Below are positions 1 through 10,097 of a DNA stretch of 64,000 nucleotides, piece after piece (the stretch's first letter is position 1; each line of letters begins with the position of its first letter). Origin of the DNA: CAWKGC01 sp963849005 (lineage in GTDB: Bacteria > Pseudomonadota > Gammaproteobacteria > Burkholderiales > Usitatibacteraceae); contig CAWKGC010000019.1 of the NCBI GenBank assembly GCA_963849005.1, positions 186,001 to 250,000 of the forward strand, in the 5' to 3' direction. The notes under the pieces were generated by a model. The model searched no databases. It worked only from the letters and a program-made list of their open reading frames with translations, and was not told where the DNA came from. A program made the position numbers and the translations under genes.

Positions 1-110
1 GACTGGCCGGCGCCGAAAAGCACCGCCATCAGGGTATCGCGCACGAAGCCCGTGATGCGCGACAGGAGCGTCATGCCGCTTACCGATACTGCAGCCTTCA
101 GGAGGTTCAT
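1..110 (-). CDS. murJ: Lipid II flippase MurJ, N-terminal fragment
   Basis: Only the first 36 codons are inside the window; the gene runs off the left edge. Reading the minus strand from the ATG at 110-108 gives MNLLKAAVSVSG followed by TLLSRITGFVRDTLMA, which matches the conserved first membrane segment of MurJ/MviN. An AGG-rich ribosome site is not obvious. MurJ moves lipid II across the inner membrane for peptidoglycan synthesis. It is divergent from rpsT, an arrangement common in Betaproteobacteria. Identity is firm from the N-terminal motif although the rest cannot be checked. Confidence 0.85.
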   Translation of the reverse strand, partial: MNLLKAAVSVSGMTLLSRITGFVRDTLMAVLFGAGQ

Positions 111-175
111 CGGGTCACGGGATGGGGCGGGAAAGGAGGCGGCCGGGAGCCGCAAAAGGCGTTCGATTCAACGGC

Positions 176-205
176 TTGGAGCGGGCAAACATCGCGTGTT
201 ATCAT
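176..205 (+). promoter_or_regulatory. Putative sigma-70 promoter of rpsT
   Basis: TTGGAG at 176-181 is followed after 18 bases by TATCAT at 200-205, about 40 bases before the rpsT start codon. The -35 keeps TTG and the -10 matches TATAAT at four of six positions. It lies in the murJ/rpsT divergent gap. Confidence 0.5.
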
Positions 206-244
206 ATCAGGCTTCGTTCACGAAACTCAGAGCCGGAAATCACC

Positions 245-517
245 ATGGCGAATACCAAACAGTCAGCCAAGCGCGCCCGCATCTCGACCGCCAAGCGCGC
301 GAGCAACATGGGCCTGCGCACGACGCTGCGCACGGCCATCAAGAAAGTCAGGAAGTCGATCGAGTCCGGCGACCACGCCGCGGCGCAGGCTTCGCTGAAC
401 AGCCAGGTCGCGAAAATCGACGCGATGGCCAGCAAGAAGATCATCCACAGGAACAAGGCGGCGCGCCACAAGAGCCGCCTTGCGCACCAGGTCAAGGCGC
501 TCGCCAAGACTGCCTGA
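245..517 (+). CDS. rpsT: 30S ribosomal protein bS20
   Basis: A 90-residue basic protein starting MANTKQSAKRARIS and ending in a Lys/Ala-rich tail, typical of bS20, which binds 16S rRNA in the 30S body. An upstream in-frame ATG at 122 would add 41 residues unlike the family, so the ATG at 245 is preferred. The gene is monocistronic: murJ is divergent upstream and a DUF3579 gene converges downstream. Length agrees with the usual 87-90 residues. In enterics S20 represses its own translation; nothing here tests that. Confidence 0.96.
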   Translation: MANTKQSAKRARISTAKRASNMGLRTTLRTAIKKVRKSIESGDHAAAQASLNSQVAKIDAMASKKIIHRNKAARHKSRLAHQVKALAKTA

Positions 518-527
518 ACCCTTTCCC

Positions 528-548
528 GCCCGGGCAAGCTTCCCGGGC
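528..548. terminator. Hairpin between convergent rpsT and DUF3579 gene
   Basis: A perfect 7-bp GC stem (GCCCGGG at 528-534 with CCCGGGC at 542-548) closes a 7-base loop just after the rpsT stop. There is no T tract on either side, so it is at best a weak or Rho-assisted terminator. Confidence 0.35.
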
Positions 549-563
549 CGCGCCACCGGGGCC

Positions 564-896
564 TTATGGCACCGCGGTGATGTCGGCACCCGGCACCGGG
601 CAGAAATCCTCCTGCGGGGGGCTGGAAGGGTCGAGGACCACCAGTTCATTGTCCCGGGCAAAATCGAGCAGGAAGCGCCACGCCCGCGGCTCGGCCTGCC
701 TCAGTTCGGGCTTCACGAAAACGCAACGCACCCCGTCCAGGATCACCGGCCGTACCCAGGGCGAGTACCGCATCTGGTGGTCGCCGCCGAAGGCCGCCAT
801 GACGCCGCACAGGCGGTCGGCCCAGTCGGAAGGGCGGAAGGCGCGACCCTGCCGGGTGATGCCCTGGATGATGATCGCGTGACTGGCCGGTTGCAT
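564..896 (-). CDS. DUF3579 family protein
   Basis: A 110-residue protein reading MQPASHAIIIQGITRQG, then FRPSDWADRLCGVMAAFGGD, and later ARDNELVVLDP. This pattern (IQGITxxGxxFRPSDWAxRLCGVM...FARDNDLVV) is the DUF3579 family of Betaproteobacteria, whose function is not known. The start at 896 is chosen because the family begins a few residues before IIIQGIT; a second ATG at 929 would add 11 residues. Neither has a clear ribosome site. It converges on rpsT and is divergent from argD. Soluble, no signal peptide. Confidence 0.75.
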   Translation of the reverse strand: MQPASHAIIIQGITRQGRAFRPSDWADRLCGVMAAFGGDHQMRYSPWVRPVILDGVRCVFVKPELRQAEPRAWRFLLDFARDNELVVLDPSSPPQEDFCPVPGADITAVP

Positions 897-1051
897 CGGA
901 CGGGAAAAAGCGCGAATTATATCGTGCATGGCGTGGCAGCCGTGGTGGCGGTGCCCGCTTCGGTTGCATCGGCGCGCGCTTTTCCGATAACCTTCATGCA
1001 CATGGTGACGGCGGCGCAAGGCCGCCGTCATTGTTTTTGGAGAGGCTTTGG

Positions 1052-2251
1052 ATGTCCGCGAACTATTTGATGAACACCTATTCGCCGCAGCACGTGGCGT
1101 TTGCCCGCGGCGAAGGCGCGTGGCTGTGGGACACGTCGGGCAAGCGCTACCTCGATGCGCTTGCGGGCATCGCGGTGAACGGGCTGGGGCACGCGCATCC
1201 GGCGCTGACGCGGGCCATCGCCGGGCAGGCCGCCCGGCTGATCCATACCTCGAACCTGTTCGAGGTGCCCGAGCAGCAAAGCGTCGCGGAGCGCCTGTGC
1301 ATCCTTGCCGGCATGGACAACGCCTTCTTCTGCAACTCGGGCGCCGAGGCGAACGAGTGCGCGATCAAGCTCGCGCGACTGCACGGCCGGCAGCGTGGCG
1401 TGGAGAACCCGTCGATCATCGTCATGGAAAAGGCGTGGCACGGCCGCACGCTTGCCACGCTTTCGGCGACCGGCTCGCGCAAGGCGCAGGCCGGCTTCGA
1501 GCCCCTGCTCGGCGGCTTCGTGCGCGTGCCCTACAACGACTTTGCCGCGATCGAGAAAGTCGCGGAGAACAACCAGTCGATCGTGGCGATCCTGCTCGAG
1601 GCCCTGCAGGGCGAAGGCGGCATCAACGTCGCCGACGCCGGGTACCTGCGCAGCCTGCGGGCGATCTGCGACCGCAAGGGCTGGCTGCTGATGATTGACG
1701 AGGTGCAAAGCGGCATAGGGCGCACCGGCAAGTGGTTCGCCCACCAGTGGGCCGGCGTGGTCCCCGATGTGGTCACGCTCGCCAAGGGGCTGGGCTCCGG
1801 CGTGCCGATCGGCGCTTGCCTCGCCCGCGGCGTGGCGGCGCAGGTCTTCAAGCCGGGCAACCACGGCACCACTTTCGGCGGCGGGCCGCTGGTGTCCGTC
1901 GCGGCGCTCACGACGCTCGACGTGATCGAGAAAGACGGCCTGCTCGCAAACGCCGAGCGCATGGGCGGGGTGATCATGTCGGGGCTGCGCGAAGGGCTGG
2001 AAGGCGTGGCCGGCGTGAAGGAAGTGCGCGGCATGGGGCTGATGATCGGCGTCGAGCTCGACCGGCCCTGCGGCGAGCTGGTGCGAAACGCGCTCGATGC
2101 CGGGCTGGTGATCAACGTCACGGTGGAGAAGGTGGTCCGCCTGCTGCCCCCGCTCATCCTCGGCGAGGCCGAGGCCCGCCAGGTCGTCTCCCTCCTCGTG
2201 CCGCTGATCAAGGCCTTCCTCGCGCGACCGGGCGCCGCCGCGGCGGACTGA
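1052..2251 (+). CDS. argD: Acetylornithine aminotransferase
   Basis: A 399-residue fold-type I PLP aminotransferase that converts N-acetylglutamate semialdehyde to N-acetylornithine in arginine synthesis. Visible landmarks are FCNSGAEANECAIKLAR near 93-109, the cofactor-binding IDEVQSGIGRTGK at 215-227 with Asp216, and the PLP lysine in LAKGLGSG (Lys245). The ATG at 1052 follows GGAGAGG at 1039-1045; an upstream TTG at 1031 is less likely. It is the first gene of argD-argF-argG and is 5 bases from argF. Succinyldiaminopimelate or ornithine transaminase activity is possible, but the operon context favours ArgD. Confidence 0.95.
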   Translation: MSANYLMNTYSPQHVAFARGEGAWLWDTSGKRYLDALAGIAVNGLGHAHPALTRAIAGQAARLIHTSNLFEVPEQQSVAERLCILAGMDNAFFCNSGAEANECAIKLARLHGRQRGVENPSIIVMEKAWHGRTLATLSATGSRKAQAGFEPLLGGFVRVPYNDFAAIEKVAENNQSIVAILLEALQGEGGINVADAGYLRSLRAICDRKGWLLMIDEVQSGIGRTGKWFAHQWAGVVPDVVTLAKGLGSGVPIGACLARGVAAQVFKPGNHGTTFGGGPLVSVAALTTLDVIEKDGLLANAERMGGVIMSGLREGLEGVAGVKEVRGMGLMIGVELDRPCGELVRNALDAGLVINVTVEKVVRLLPPLILGEAEARQVVSLLVPLIKAFLARPGAAAAD

Positions 2252-2256
2252 AGGCG

Positions 2257-3167
2257 ATGAAGCACTTCCTGCAGCTGACGGATCTTCCCCGGGAGGAGTT
2301 CGAGCACCTCTACGAGCGCACGCGCGTGATCAAGGAGCGCTTCAAGAACTACGTCGCCTACCAGCCCCTGGTCGACCGCATGCTGGCGATGGTGTTCGAG
2401 AAGAGCTCGACGCGCACGCGGGTGTCCTTCGAGGCCGGCATCCACCAGCTGGGCGGTTCCGCGATCTATCTCAACATGTCCGACACGCAGCTCGGGCGCG
2501 GCGAGCCGATCGAGGACGTGGCGCGGGTCATCTCCCGCATGGTCGACATCGTCATGATCCGCACCTTCGACCAGTCCATCCTCGAGCGCTTCGCGTCGCA
2601 CTCGCGGGTTCCCGTGATCAACGGGCTCACCGACGAGTACCACCCCTGCCAGGTGATGGCGGACATCTACACGTTCCTCGAGCATCGCGGGCCCATCGCC
2701 GGGACGACCGTTGCCTGGATAGGCGACAGCAACAACATGTGCAACACCTGGCTGCAGGCCGCCGGGATCCACGATTTCAAGCTGCACGTCGCCAGCCCCG
2801 CGGGCTATGAACTGGACAAGGCGCGGGTCGCCTCCGCCTCGCACCGGCATCTCGCGCAGTTCCGCGACCCGATGCTGGCCGCCAAGGGCGCGCACCTCGT
2901 GATGACCGACGTCTGGACGAGCATGGGCTCCGAGGCCGAGACGGAAGCGCGCAGGAACGCCTTCTCGGACTTCACGGTCGACACCGAAATGATGGCGGCG
3001 GCGGCGCCCGAAGCGCTGTTCATGCACTGCCTGCCGGCGCACCGCGGCGAGGAGGTGGCGCCCGAGGTCCTCGAGGGGCCGCAGAGCGTGGTGTGGGAAG
3101 AGGCGGAGAACCGCCTGCACGTGCAGAAGGCCCTGATGGAATACCTGCTGCTGGGAAAGGTGAACAC

Positions 3168-3171
<4 letters not shown>
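2257..3171 (+). CDS. argF: Ornithine carbamoyltransferase
   Basis: A 304-residue enzyme joining carbamoyl phosphate to ornithine to give citrulline. The carbamoyl-phosphate loop SSTRTR is at 50-55, followed by HPCQ and, near the C-terminus, the ornithine-binding HCLPAHRGEE. Length and motifs fit the anabolic enzyme. It starts 5 bases after argD and its TGA overlaps the ATG of argG (ATGA at 3168-3171), so translation is probably coupled. Confidence 0.97.
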
Positions 3172-4385
<1,214 letters not shown>

Positions 4386-4401
4386 GAACGGGGAGAGACA
4401 A

Positions 4402-4887
4402 ATGCCGTCCTTCGACATCGTTTCCGAGGCCAATGAGGTCGAGGTCAAGAACGCGCTGGAGCAGGCCAACAAGGAGGTCGCCAACCGCTTCGACTTCAAG
4501 GGGTCGGATGCGCGCATCGAGCAGAAGGAGCGCGAGCTGACCGCGTATGCCGACGACGACTTCAAGCTCGGCCAGTTGCGCGACGTGATGTTCACGAAGT
4601 TCGCCAAGCGCGGCGTCGACGCGCGCTTCCTCGACCTGGGCAAGGTGGAGAAGATCGGCGGCGACAAGGTGAAGCAGGTGATCACCGTCAAGCACGGCGT
4701 GAACACGGAACTGGCGAAGAAGATCGTCAAGCTCATCAAGGAATCGAAGCTCAAGGTGCAGGCCGCGATCCAGGGCGACGTGGTGCGCATCACGGGAGCG
4801 AAGAAGGACGTGTTGCAGGAAGCGATCCAGCTGGTGCGCGCCGGCGTCGATGAAGTGCCGGTGGGTTTCCAGAACTTCCGCGACTAG
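4402..4887 (+). CDS. yajQ: YajQ family nucleotide-binding protein
   Basis: A 161-residue protein starting MPSFDIVSEANEVEVKNALE and ending DEVPVGFQNFRD, both hallmarks of the YajQ (DUF520) family. Members have two ferredoxin-like RNA-binding-type domains, and some bind cyclic di-GMP and act as transcriptional cofactors (known for Xanthomonas). The AAGKxx-type KDVLQEAIQLVR segment near the end is conserved. It has a GGGGAGAG ribosome site and sits between argG and a GNAT gene. Its exact role here is not shown. Confidence 0.93.
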   Translation: MPSFDIVSEANEVEVKNALEQANKEVANRFDFKGSDARIEQKERELTAYADDDFKLGQLRDVMFTKFAKRGVDARFLDLGKVEKIGGDKVKQVITVKHGVNTELAKKIVKLIKESKLKVQAAIQGDVVRITGAKKDVLQEAIQLVRAGVDEVPVGFQNFRD

Positions 4888-4899
4888 CGGTTCCCGGGC

Positions 4900-5371
4900 G
4901 TGGCGGGCCTCGTCCTTTCGCAGGCGACCAGCGCGGCCGACATCGCGCTCGCGCGCGAGCTCTTCCTCGAATACCAGTCCGGGCTTGGCATCAGCCTGTG
5001 CTTCCAGGGCTTCGACGCCGAACTCGCCGCGCTGCCCGGCAGCTATGTGCCGCCGCAAGGAAGGCTCCTCATCGCGCGGGTCGATGGGGTGGTCGCCGGC
5101 TGCGGCGCATTGCGGCCGCACTCGGCCTGCGAGGGAGAGCTGAAGCGGGTCTATGTGCGCTCCGCGATGCGCGGGCGTCGCGTTGGCATCGCGCTTTGCG
5201 AAGCGCTCATCGGAGCCGCCAGGCAGGCGGGATATTCACGGCTTCTGCTCGATACCCTGCCTTCGATGCAGGCGGCGCAATCGCTCTATGCGCGGCTCGG
5301 CTTTGCTCGATACCTCGCCCTACACGGACAATCCCGTCGAGGGCGCGCGCTTCATGGAGCTCAGGCTCTAG
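4900..5371 (+). CDS. GNAT family N-acetyltransferase, frameshifted near the end
   Basis: A predicted ~156-residue acetyltransferase with a GTG start at 4900. It shows the GNAT core: LIARVDGVVAGCGALR, then LKRVYVRSAMRGRRVGIAL (acetyl-CoA pyrophosphate loop, RxxGxG-like) and LLLDTLPSMQAAQSLYARLGF. At about 5303 the frame breaks. The next frame supplies the expected C-terminus SPYTDNPVEGARFMELRL and a TAG that lies in a CTAG shared with the opposing gene. One extra base in GGCTTTGCTC would explain it. The substrate is unknown; relatives acetylate small molecules or amino acids. Confidence 0.75.
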
Positions 5372-6081
5372 GCGGCGAGCGAAAGGATCCAGCGCGAGTA
5401 GAGGCGGTCGGCGGTGTCGCCCAGTTTTTTCAGGCCTGCTTCCATCGACGCGCGGATCGCCTCGGGTTCCTGCACCGTCGGGCTGCCGCGGCTTGCCGCG
5501 ATTTCGTCGCCGCCGGTGGCGCACCAGTCCTCGACCATGTCGGCCGTCATCTCGACGTGGCACTGCATGCCGAGGTGGCGGTCGCCGATCACGTAGGCCT
5601 GGTTCGGGCAGTGCTCGCTTTTGAGGATGCGCTCGCCGCCGGGCGGGATGGTGAAGGTCTCGCCGTGCCACTGGAAGGCCACGAAGCGGTGCAGGTCACC
5701 GCCAAGCCATTCGCGCGCCAGCGGCGTGCCTTCGGACTCGACGGCGTTCCAGCCGATTTCCTTGACCGGGTTGGCGCTCACCACGCCGCCCAGGGCCTTC
5801 GAGAGCAACTGCCCGCCGAGGCAATGGCCGATCACCGGCACGCCTTTCGCCACGGCGTCCCGGATCAGCGCGAGTTCCGGCGCGATCCAGTCGATGTCGT
5901 CGTTGACGCTCATCGCGCCGCCCATGAAGCCGAGCCCCGAGAAGTCGCTCGCCGAGGCGGGAACGCTTTCGCCTTCGCCGAGCTTGAAGACGCGCATCGG
6001 TATGCGGTGGCGCTCGAGGAATATGGCAAAATGGCCCGGCCCGTCGGTCGGGCCATGCTGGAATATCGCAACCGGTTTCAA
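5368..6081 (-). CDS. Type 1 glutamine amidotransferase (GMP synthase-like)
   Basis: A stand-alone class I GATase of about 237 residues. Counting from the upstream ATG, the nucleophile is Cys96 in GHCLGGQ and the His/Glu pair is in MQCHVEM (His184, Glu186); FQWHGETF is also typical. I prefer the TTG start at 6081, which gives MKPVAIFQHGP with GAGAG seven bases upstream. The ATG at 6108 would overlap the divergent protease gene by 10 bases and lacks a ribosome site. Relatives are annotated as GMP-synthase-like or gamma-glutamyl hydrolase-like; the substrate is not known. Its stop shares CTAG with the GNAT gene. Confidence 0.82.
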   Translation of the reverse strand: MKPVAIFQHGPTDGPGHFAIFLERHRIPMRVFKLGEGESVPASASDFSGLGFMGGAMSVNDDIDWIAPELALIRDAVAKGVPVIGHCLGGQLLSKALGGVVSANPVKEIGWNAVESEGTPLAREWLGGDLHRFVAFQWHGETFTIPPGGERILKSEHCPNQAYVIGDRHLGMQCHVEMTADMVEDWCATGGDEIAASRGSPTVQEPEAIRASMEAGLKKLGDTADRLYSRWILSLAA

Positions 6082-6098
6082 GGGCGCTCTCGCTGAAG

Positions 6099-6743
6099 AT
6101 GAATGCACGGCATTGTATTGCAGCGGCGTTGTGCGTGGCGGCGGCCGGCATCGCGCACGCCACCAACGTGAACGTCATCGGGCTCTTCCCGGGCAAGGCG
6201 GTCGTCGTGATCGACGGGGGCGCGCCGCGCACCCTTTCCGTGGGAAGCCGGACCCCCGAAGGCGTGCTGCTGGTCTCCGCGGACTCGAAAAGCGCGACGC
6301 TCGAGATCGACGGCAAGCGCGAGACGCTGGAGATGGGGCAGCACGTCGAGAACGCCGCGCAGACCGGCAGCCGCTCGAGCGTGACCTTGTCGACGGATGC
6401 AAGCGGCCACTACGTCACGGCCGGCCGCGTCAATGGCGCCGAAGTGCGTTTCATGGTTGACACTGGCGCGACGATGGTGACGCTACCCCATGCAGACGCT
6501 CGCCGGCTGGGCATCGACCTGTCGAAAGCGCGGCCGGCGACCTCGATGACCGCGAACGGCCAGGTGCGGGTCTATCGCGTCAAGCTGGACAGCGTGCAGG
6601 TGGGCGACCTGGTGATCAACAACGTGGACGGCATCGTGCACGCCGGGGACGGCCTCGACATCGCGCTGCTCGGGATGAGCTTCCTCAACCGCACGGAAAT
6701 GCGCCGCGAGGGCGCCAACCTGATGCTGGTCAAGCGCTACTGA
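6099..6743 (+). CDS. Retropepsin-like aspartic protease (TIGR02281 type)
   Basis: A 214-residue protein with an N-terminal signal peptide (cleavage likely near AHA-T at 21) and a single DTG active-site motif in FMVDTGATMVTLP (Asp121). It ends with GMSFLNRTEMRREG, the conserved GMSFL segment of the bacterial clan AA family TIGR02281. Such proteins work as homodimers, presumably in the periplasm, but their targets are unknown. The start sits only 18 bases from the opposing TTG start of the amidotransferase, so their promoters must lie inside each other's reading frames. Confidence 0.85.
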   Translation: MNARHCIAAALCVAAAGIAHATNVNVIGLFPGKAVVVIDGGAPRTLSVGSRTPEGVLLVSADSKSATLEIDGKRETLEMGQHVENAAQTGSRSSVTLSTDASGHYVTAGRVNGAEVRFMVDTGATMVTLPHADARRLGIDLSKARPATSMTANGQVRVYRVKLDSVQVGDLVINNVDGIVHAGDGLDIALLGMSFLNRTEMRREGANLMLVKRY

Positions 6744-7550
6744 TCAACCGCGCGACTTGTCCTTCCGGATCATCGCGTACGCCGAGTGGTTGTGGATCGA
6801 CTCGAAGTTCTCCGATTCCACCACGTAGGCTTCCACCCGCGGGTCGCCGTTCAACTGCGCCGCGACGTCGCGCACCAGGTCTTCCACGAACTTCGGGTTG
6901 TCATACGCGCGCTCGGTGACGAACTTCTCGTCCGGGCGCTTGAGCAGGCCGTAGAGTTCGGCAGAGGCATTGTCCTCGGCCACGCGGATCAGGTCCTCGA
7001 TGGCGATCGCTTCCTGCGAGCGCACCGTGATGGTCACGTGCGAACGCTGGTTGTGCGCGCCGTAGGCCGAGATTTCCTTGGAGCACGGGCACAGGCTCGT
7101 CACCGGCACGACGACTTTCAGGGTCGTCGCGACGCGCCCGCCGGCCGCGTCGCCCACCAGCTCGACTTCGTAATCGAGCAGCGACTTCACGCCCGAGATC
7201 GGCGCGGCCTTCGAGACGAAATACGGGAAGCGCATCTCGATGCGGCCTTCATCGGCCTCGAGGCGCTCCAGCATGCGCTCCACCAGCAGCGAGAAGCTCT
7301 TCACCGACACCGGCTCGGCGTTGGTCTCGAGGATCTCGACGAAGCGCGACATGTGCGTGCCCTTGACGTTGTCGGGCAGGGCGACGGTCATGTTGAAGCT
7401 GGCGACGGTGTGGCTCACGACGCCGTCCGAGCCGGCGATGCGCACGGGATGGCGGATGGCGCGAATACCGACGCGGTCGATGGCGATCTGGCGAGTGTCT
7501 GCCGAGCTCTGCACGTCCGCGATGGGGGATAGGTAGTCGCGCTGGTTCAT
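6744..7550 (-). CDS. folE2: GTP cyclohydrolase FolE2 (type IB)
   Basis: A 268-residue enzyme making dihydroneopterin triphosphate from GTP, the first step of folate synthesis. VVPVTSLCPCSKEIS carries the metal/active-site cysteines (Cys154, Cys156), followed by GAHNQRSHVTI. FolE2 is distinct from FolE and can use metals other than zinc. The ATG at 7550 is preceded by AAGGACT; the ATG five codons upstream is less well placed. Converges end to end with the protease gene. A strong promoter lies just upstream. I do not see a clear Zur operator. Confidence 0.95.
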   Translation of the reverse strand: MNQRDYLSPIADVQSSADTRQIAIDRVGIRAIRHPVRIAGSDGVVSHTVASFNMTVALPDNVKGTHMSRFVEILETNAEPVSVKSFSLLVERMLERLEADEGRIEMRFPYFVSKAAPISGVKSLLDYEVELVGDAAGGRVATTLKVVVPVTSLCPCSKEISAYGAHNQRSHVTITVRSQEAIAIEDLIRVAEDNASAELYGLLKRPDEKFVTERAYDNPKFVEDLVRDVAAQLNGDPRVEAYVVESENFESIHNHSAYAMIRKDKSRG

Positions 7551-7577
7551 GTCGAGTCCTTGCACATCGGACTGCCC

Positions 7578-7606
7578 ATTATAGAGGAGCCCAATAGTTG
7601 AGTAAA
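7578..7606 (-). promoter_or_regulatory. Sigma-70 promoter of folE2
   Basis: On the minus strand TTTACT (7606-7601) is followed after exactly 17 bases by a perfect TATAAT (7583-7578), about 28 bases before the folE2 start. It lies in the 226-base gap between folE2 and the pilin-like gene; nothing else convincing is seen there. Confidence 0.7.
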
Positions 7607-7776
7607 CTAGTCGGAATTGCGCCCGGCAAGCTTACTGTGAGGCCGGGACGTCGCCATTTCAACTGCGGCAGGAACTCTGCATTGACCTGGGCCCGCAGGA
7701 CGCCGCGATTTCTCGCCTTGTCCCGGGAACCTTCTGGAGGATGAGGCAGCCGCGGCCGGGCAAAGTTCCCCGAACC

Positions 7777-8556
7777 TCAGGGCAGGCGGCCGGCCGCGAC
7801 GAGCCGCGTGATCAGGAGGTTGATCGGCACCCAGGTGACGATGTCGTCGAACTCGTTGCCCGGGACGGTGGAGATTTCGTGGGTGACGAACACCGGGCCG
7901 ACGCCGAGGTTGCGCGCTTCGTCCGGCCCGGCCGCGGGAGCGCCCCCCGCATTCGGTCCCCGCGAGATGAGGACGAAGGCCGCGCGCTTGGTGAGTTGGT
8001 TCGATGCGGCGCCACACCCGGAGCCGGAGGTGCCCGTGGCGGAAGCGCAGATCCAAAGGTAATTGGGCGCGCCGCCGAGACCGGCCAGCGTGGCCGACTG
8101 CATGCCGTTGGCGCGGGTAAGGGCGTTGGAAACGCCATTTGTCACGACGCCGCCGAACACCGCGTAGCGGATGCGATTCGCCGGCGTGCCCCACGGGTCG
8201 CGAACGAAACCGTTGGCGTCGAGCGGGGACAGCCCGAGGCTCGCACCCGGCAGGAAGCCATCGTGGAAGTTGGAACAGCTCCCGTTCAGCGCGTCGCCCC
8301 CGGGAAGGAAACTCTCCGCGCCATTGCTGGTGGCGCTCGCGGGGCAGGGCAGCCTGCCGTGCGCGGCGGCGAAGCCCATCAGCGCGTCGCGCGCCTCGTC
8401 GAGTTGCCGGCGCGTTTCCTCGTAGCGGCGCATCGCGAGCTGCGCGGAAAAGGGGACGGCCATGCCCGTCACCAGCAGCGTGAGGATCAGCATCACCATC
8501 GCCAGCTCGATGAGGGTGAAGCCGCGGATGCCCCTGGCGATTGCGGTTGAATTCAT
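7777..8556 (-). CDS. Prepilin-like protein with LPCP domain
   Basis: A 259-residue type IV pilin-like protein. The N-terminus reads RGIRGFTLIELAMVMLIL, a textbook prepilin peptidase site with cleavage between Gly12 and Phe13 and Glu at +5, followed by one membrane helix. The body has GRLPCPA, DPWGTPANRIRYAVFG, AAFVLISRGPN and FDDIVTWVPI. The ATG at 8556 begins five bases after the stop of the preceding gene. Last gene of the MSHA-like cluster. It is large for a major pilin and may be a minor pilin or tip component; it resembles the neighbour upstream in several blocks. Confidence 0.75.
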   Translation of the reverse strand: MNSTAIARGIRGFTLIELAMVMLILTLLVTGMAVPFSAQLAMRRYEETRRQLDEARDALMGFAAAHGRLPCPASATSNGAESFLPGGDALNGSCSNFHDGFLPGASLGLSPLDANGFVRDPWGTPANRIRYAVFGGVVTNGVSNALTRANGMQSATLAGLGGAPNYLWICASATGTSGSGCGAASNQLTKRAAFVLISRGPNAGGAPAAGPDEARNLGVGPVFVTHEISTVPGNEFDDIVTWVPINLLITRLVAAGRLP

Positions 8557-8560
8557 GGCC

Positions 8561-10097
8561 TCAGGGCCAGGCCAGCGCGACATCGTTCGACTCGCGGCCC
8601 CGCGCCACGGTGAGGCGGTTGCAGGACGAAAGCGGCGCGCAGGAAGCGAGCGACGCGTCGGGTGCGCAGGCGCTGGATGCGGGATTCGGATTCATCCCTG
8701 CAGCTCGGCGTTCGAGCCTTCGAGCCAGTGGCGCACTTCGACCAGCGTGGCAGCGCCATGGGATTGCGCGAGCGCGCGCGGTGCCCATCGGCGCGCCGGC
8801 AACCAGCACCGCGAATTCCTTTCCCGTCGCGAAGACGCGACCCTCGCCATCCTGCATTTGCAGGCAGCTTGCTTCGTCGCCACATGGCCGGGCGGCGCCC
8901 GCCTGCGGCCGACGGGCCACGCCGATGGCGTAGAAAACATGGCGCTTCCACGCCTGCCACCAGCCCAGCCCGGGATTGCCGGCGATGGAGCAGGCACCCG
9001 CCCAGTTCTCGCTCATTTCTCCCGCACTGCTTTCGCGCGTCGCGCGGAACGGCGCTGTCGGGAACGCGGCCGAACAGGACGTTCGCGCCGTCGGACCACG
9101 CAATTGCCGCATCGGCATTGCCCTGGCGGCAAGTCGGCGCCGGCCACGGATAGCGGCCACGATTTTGCGGTTGCGACGCGTATTCGCGCAGGCAGAGCGC
9201 GACCTCCTGCGCCACGCGCAGCATGATCCCGGGCACGATGTCGTCGTAGCCGATGACGGCGACACGATCATTCACCAGCACCGCACCGGATGCCGCGCGC
9301 ACCGGGCCGCGGACGAAACCGTCGCCGTTCAGGCGCCTTCCCGCGGCATCGTTGCGGTCCGCGAAGCTCGCGTTGTCCTCATCGATGCCGTTGATGGTGG
9401 CGCGATCGAGGTAGTTCACGGGATTGCATTTGGGCGTGAGGGACCAGGGCTTGGAGATGCAGTGCCCGGCGCTGTTGCATTCTCCGCCCGTGCAGCTTCG
9501 GTCCTGTGGCACCGTCCCGCGCGAGAGTGCGGGTCCCGGTGCGATGACGACTGCCGCCGCGCCGCCGCTGCCCGGCGAATGCAGGTTCGCCGACCTGCCG
9601 TCGTGGACGATCTCGCCGCCCGGATCGCGAACGGTGATCGTGCCCAGCGCCGCGTCCGGGCTCATGTCGAGGCAGTCCGGGGTCAGGGTGCAATTGAGCA
9701 GCCCCTTGTACTTGCTCGACACGGCATACCAGAGGCGCTCGCCGTAGCCGTCGCGCAGGTCGCCCACGCCGAGCGTCTTCCAGGGAAGCCTGCCGAGGCG
9801 CTCGGCCTGGCCGATGTCGCCCAATTGCGAGCCGCAGGTCGATTCCGCCCAGCCGTCGTCGTCGAGGTCGGGGCAGGGCAGGTAACCGGGGCCGACCACG
9901 TTGTCGACGGGCCTGCCCGTCGCGTAGCCGATCAGGGCCTCGCGGGCCTTGGCGAGCGCTTCGTCGCTGATTCGGTCGCGCTTCAGCGCCGCGTTGTTGC
10001 GCGCGAACTCCGAGGTGAGGGCGGTTGCGACGCCGATCGCGAAGAGCATCGCGAGGACGCCGAGGATCATGCCTTGCTGTTTGTGCCGGTGTTGCAT
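8561..10097 (-). CDS. Pilin-like membrane-anchored LPCP protein, three frameshifts
   Basis: About 512 residues when the frame is repaired. It starts MQHRHKQQGMILGVLAMLF with one N-terminal membrane helix but no Glu at +5, as in PilX/MshP-type minor pilins. Then come YLPCPDLDDDGW, LGVGDLRDGYGERLWYAV, DGFVRGPVRA and IGYDDIVPGIM, matching blocks in the next gene. Frame breaks lie near 9035, 8770 and 8694; at the last a GGG run reads as GG, and restoring it joins AELQG to MNPNPAS. It may be longer at the N-terminus (ATG 10133). Function inferred from position only. Confidence 0.6.

Noticed and set aside
6031..6056. ATGGCCCG/CGGGCCAT inverted repeat upstream of the protease gene
   Set aside because: It falls inside the amidotransferase reading frame and is explained by the codons of HGPTDGPGH.
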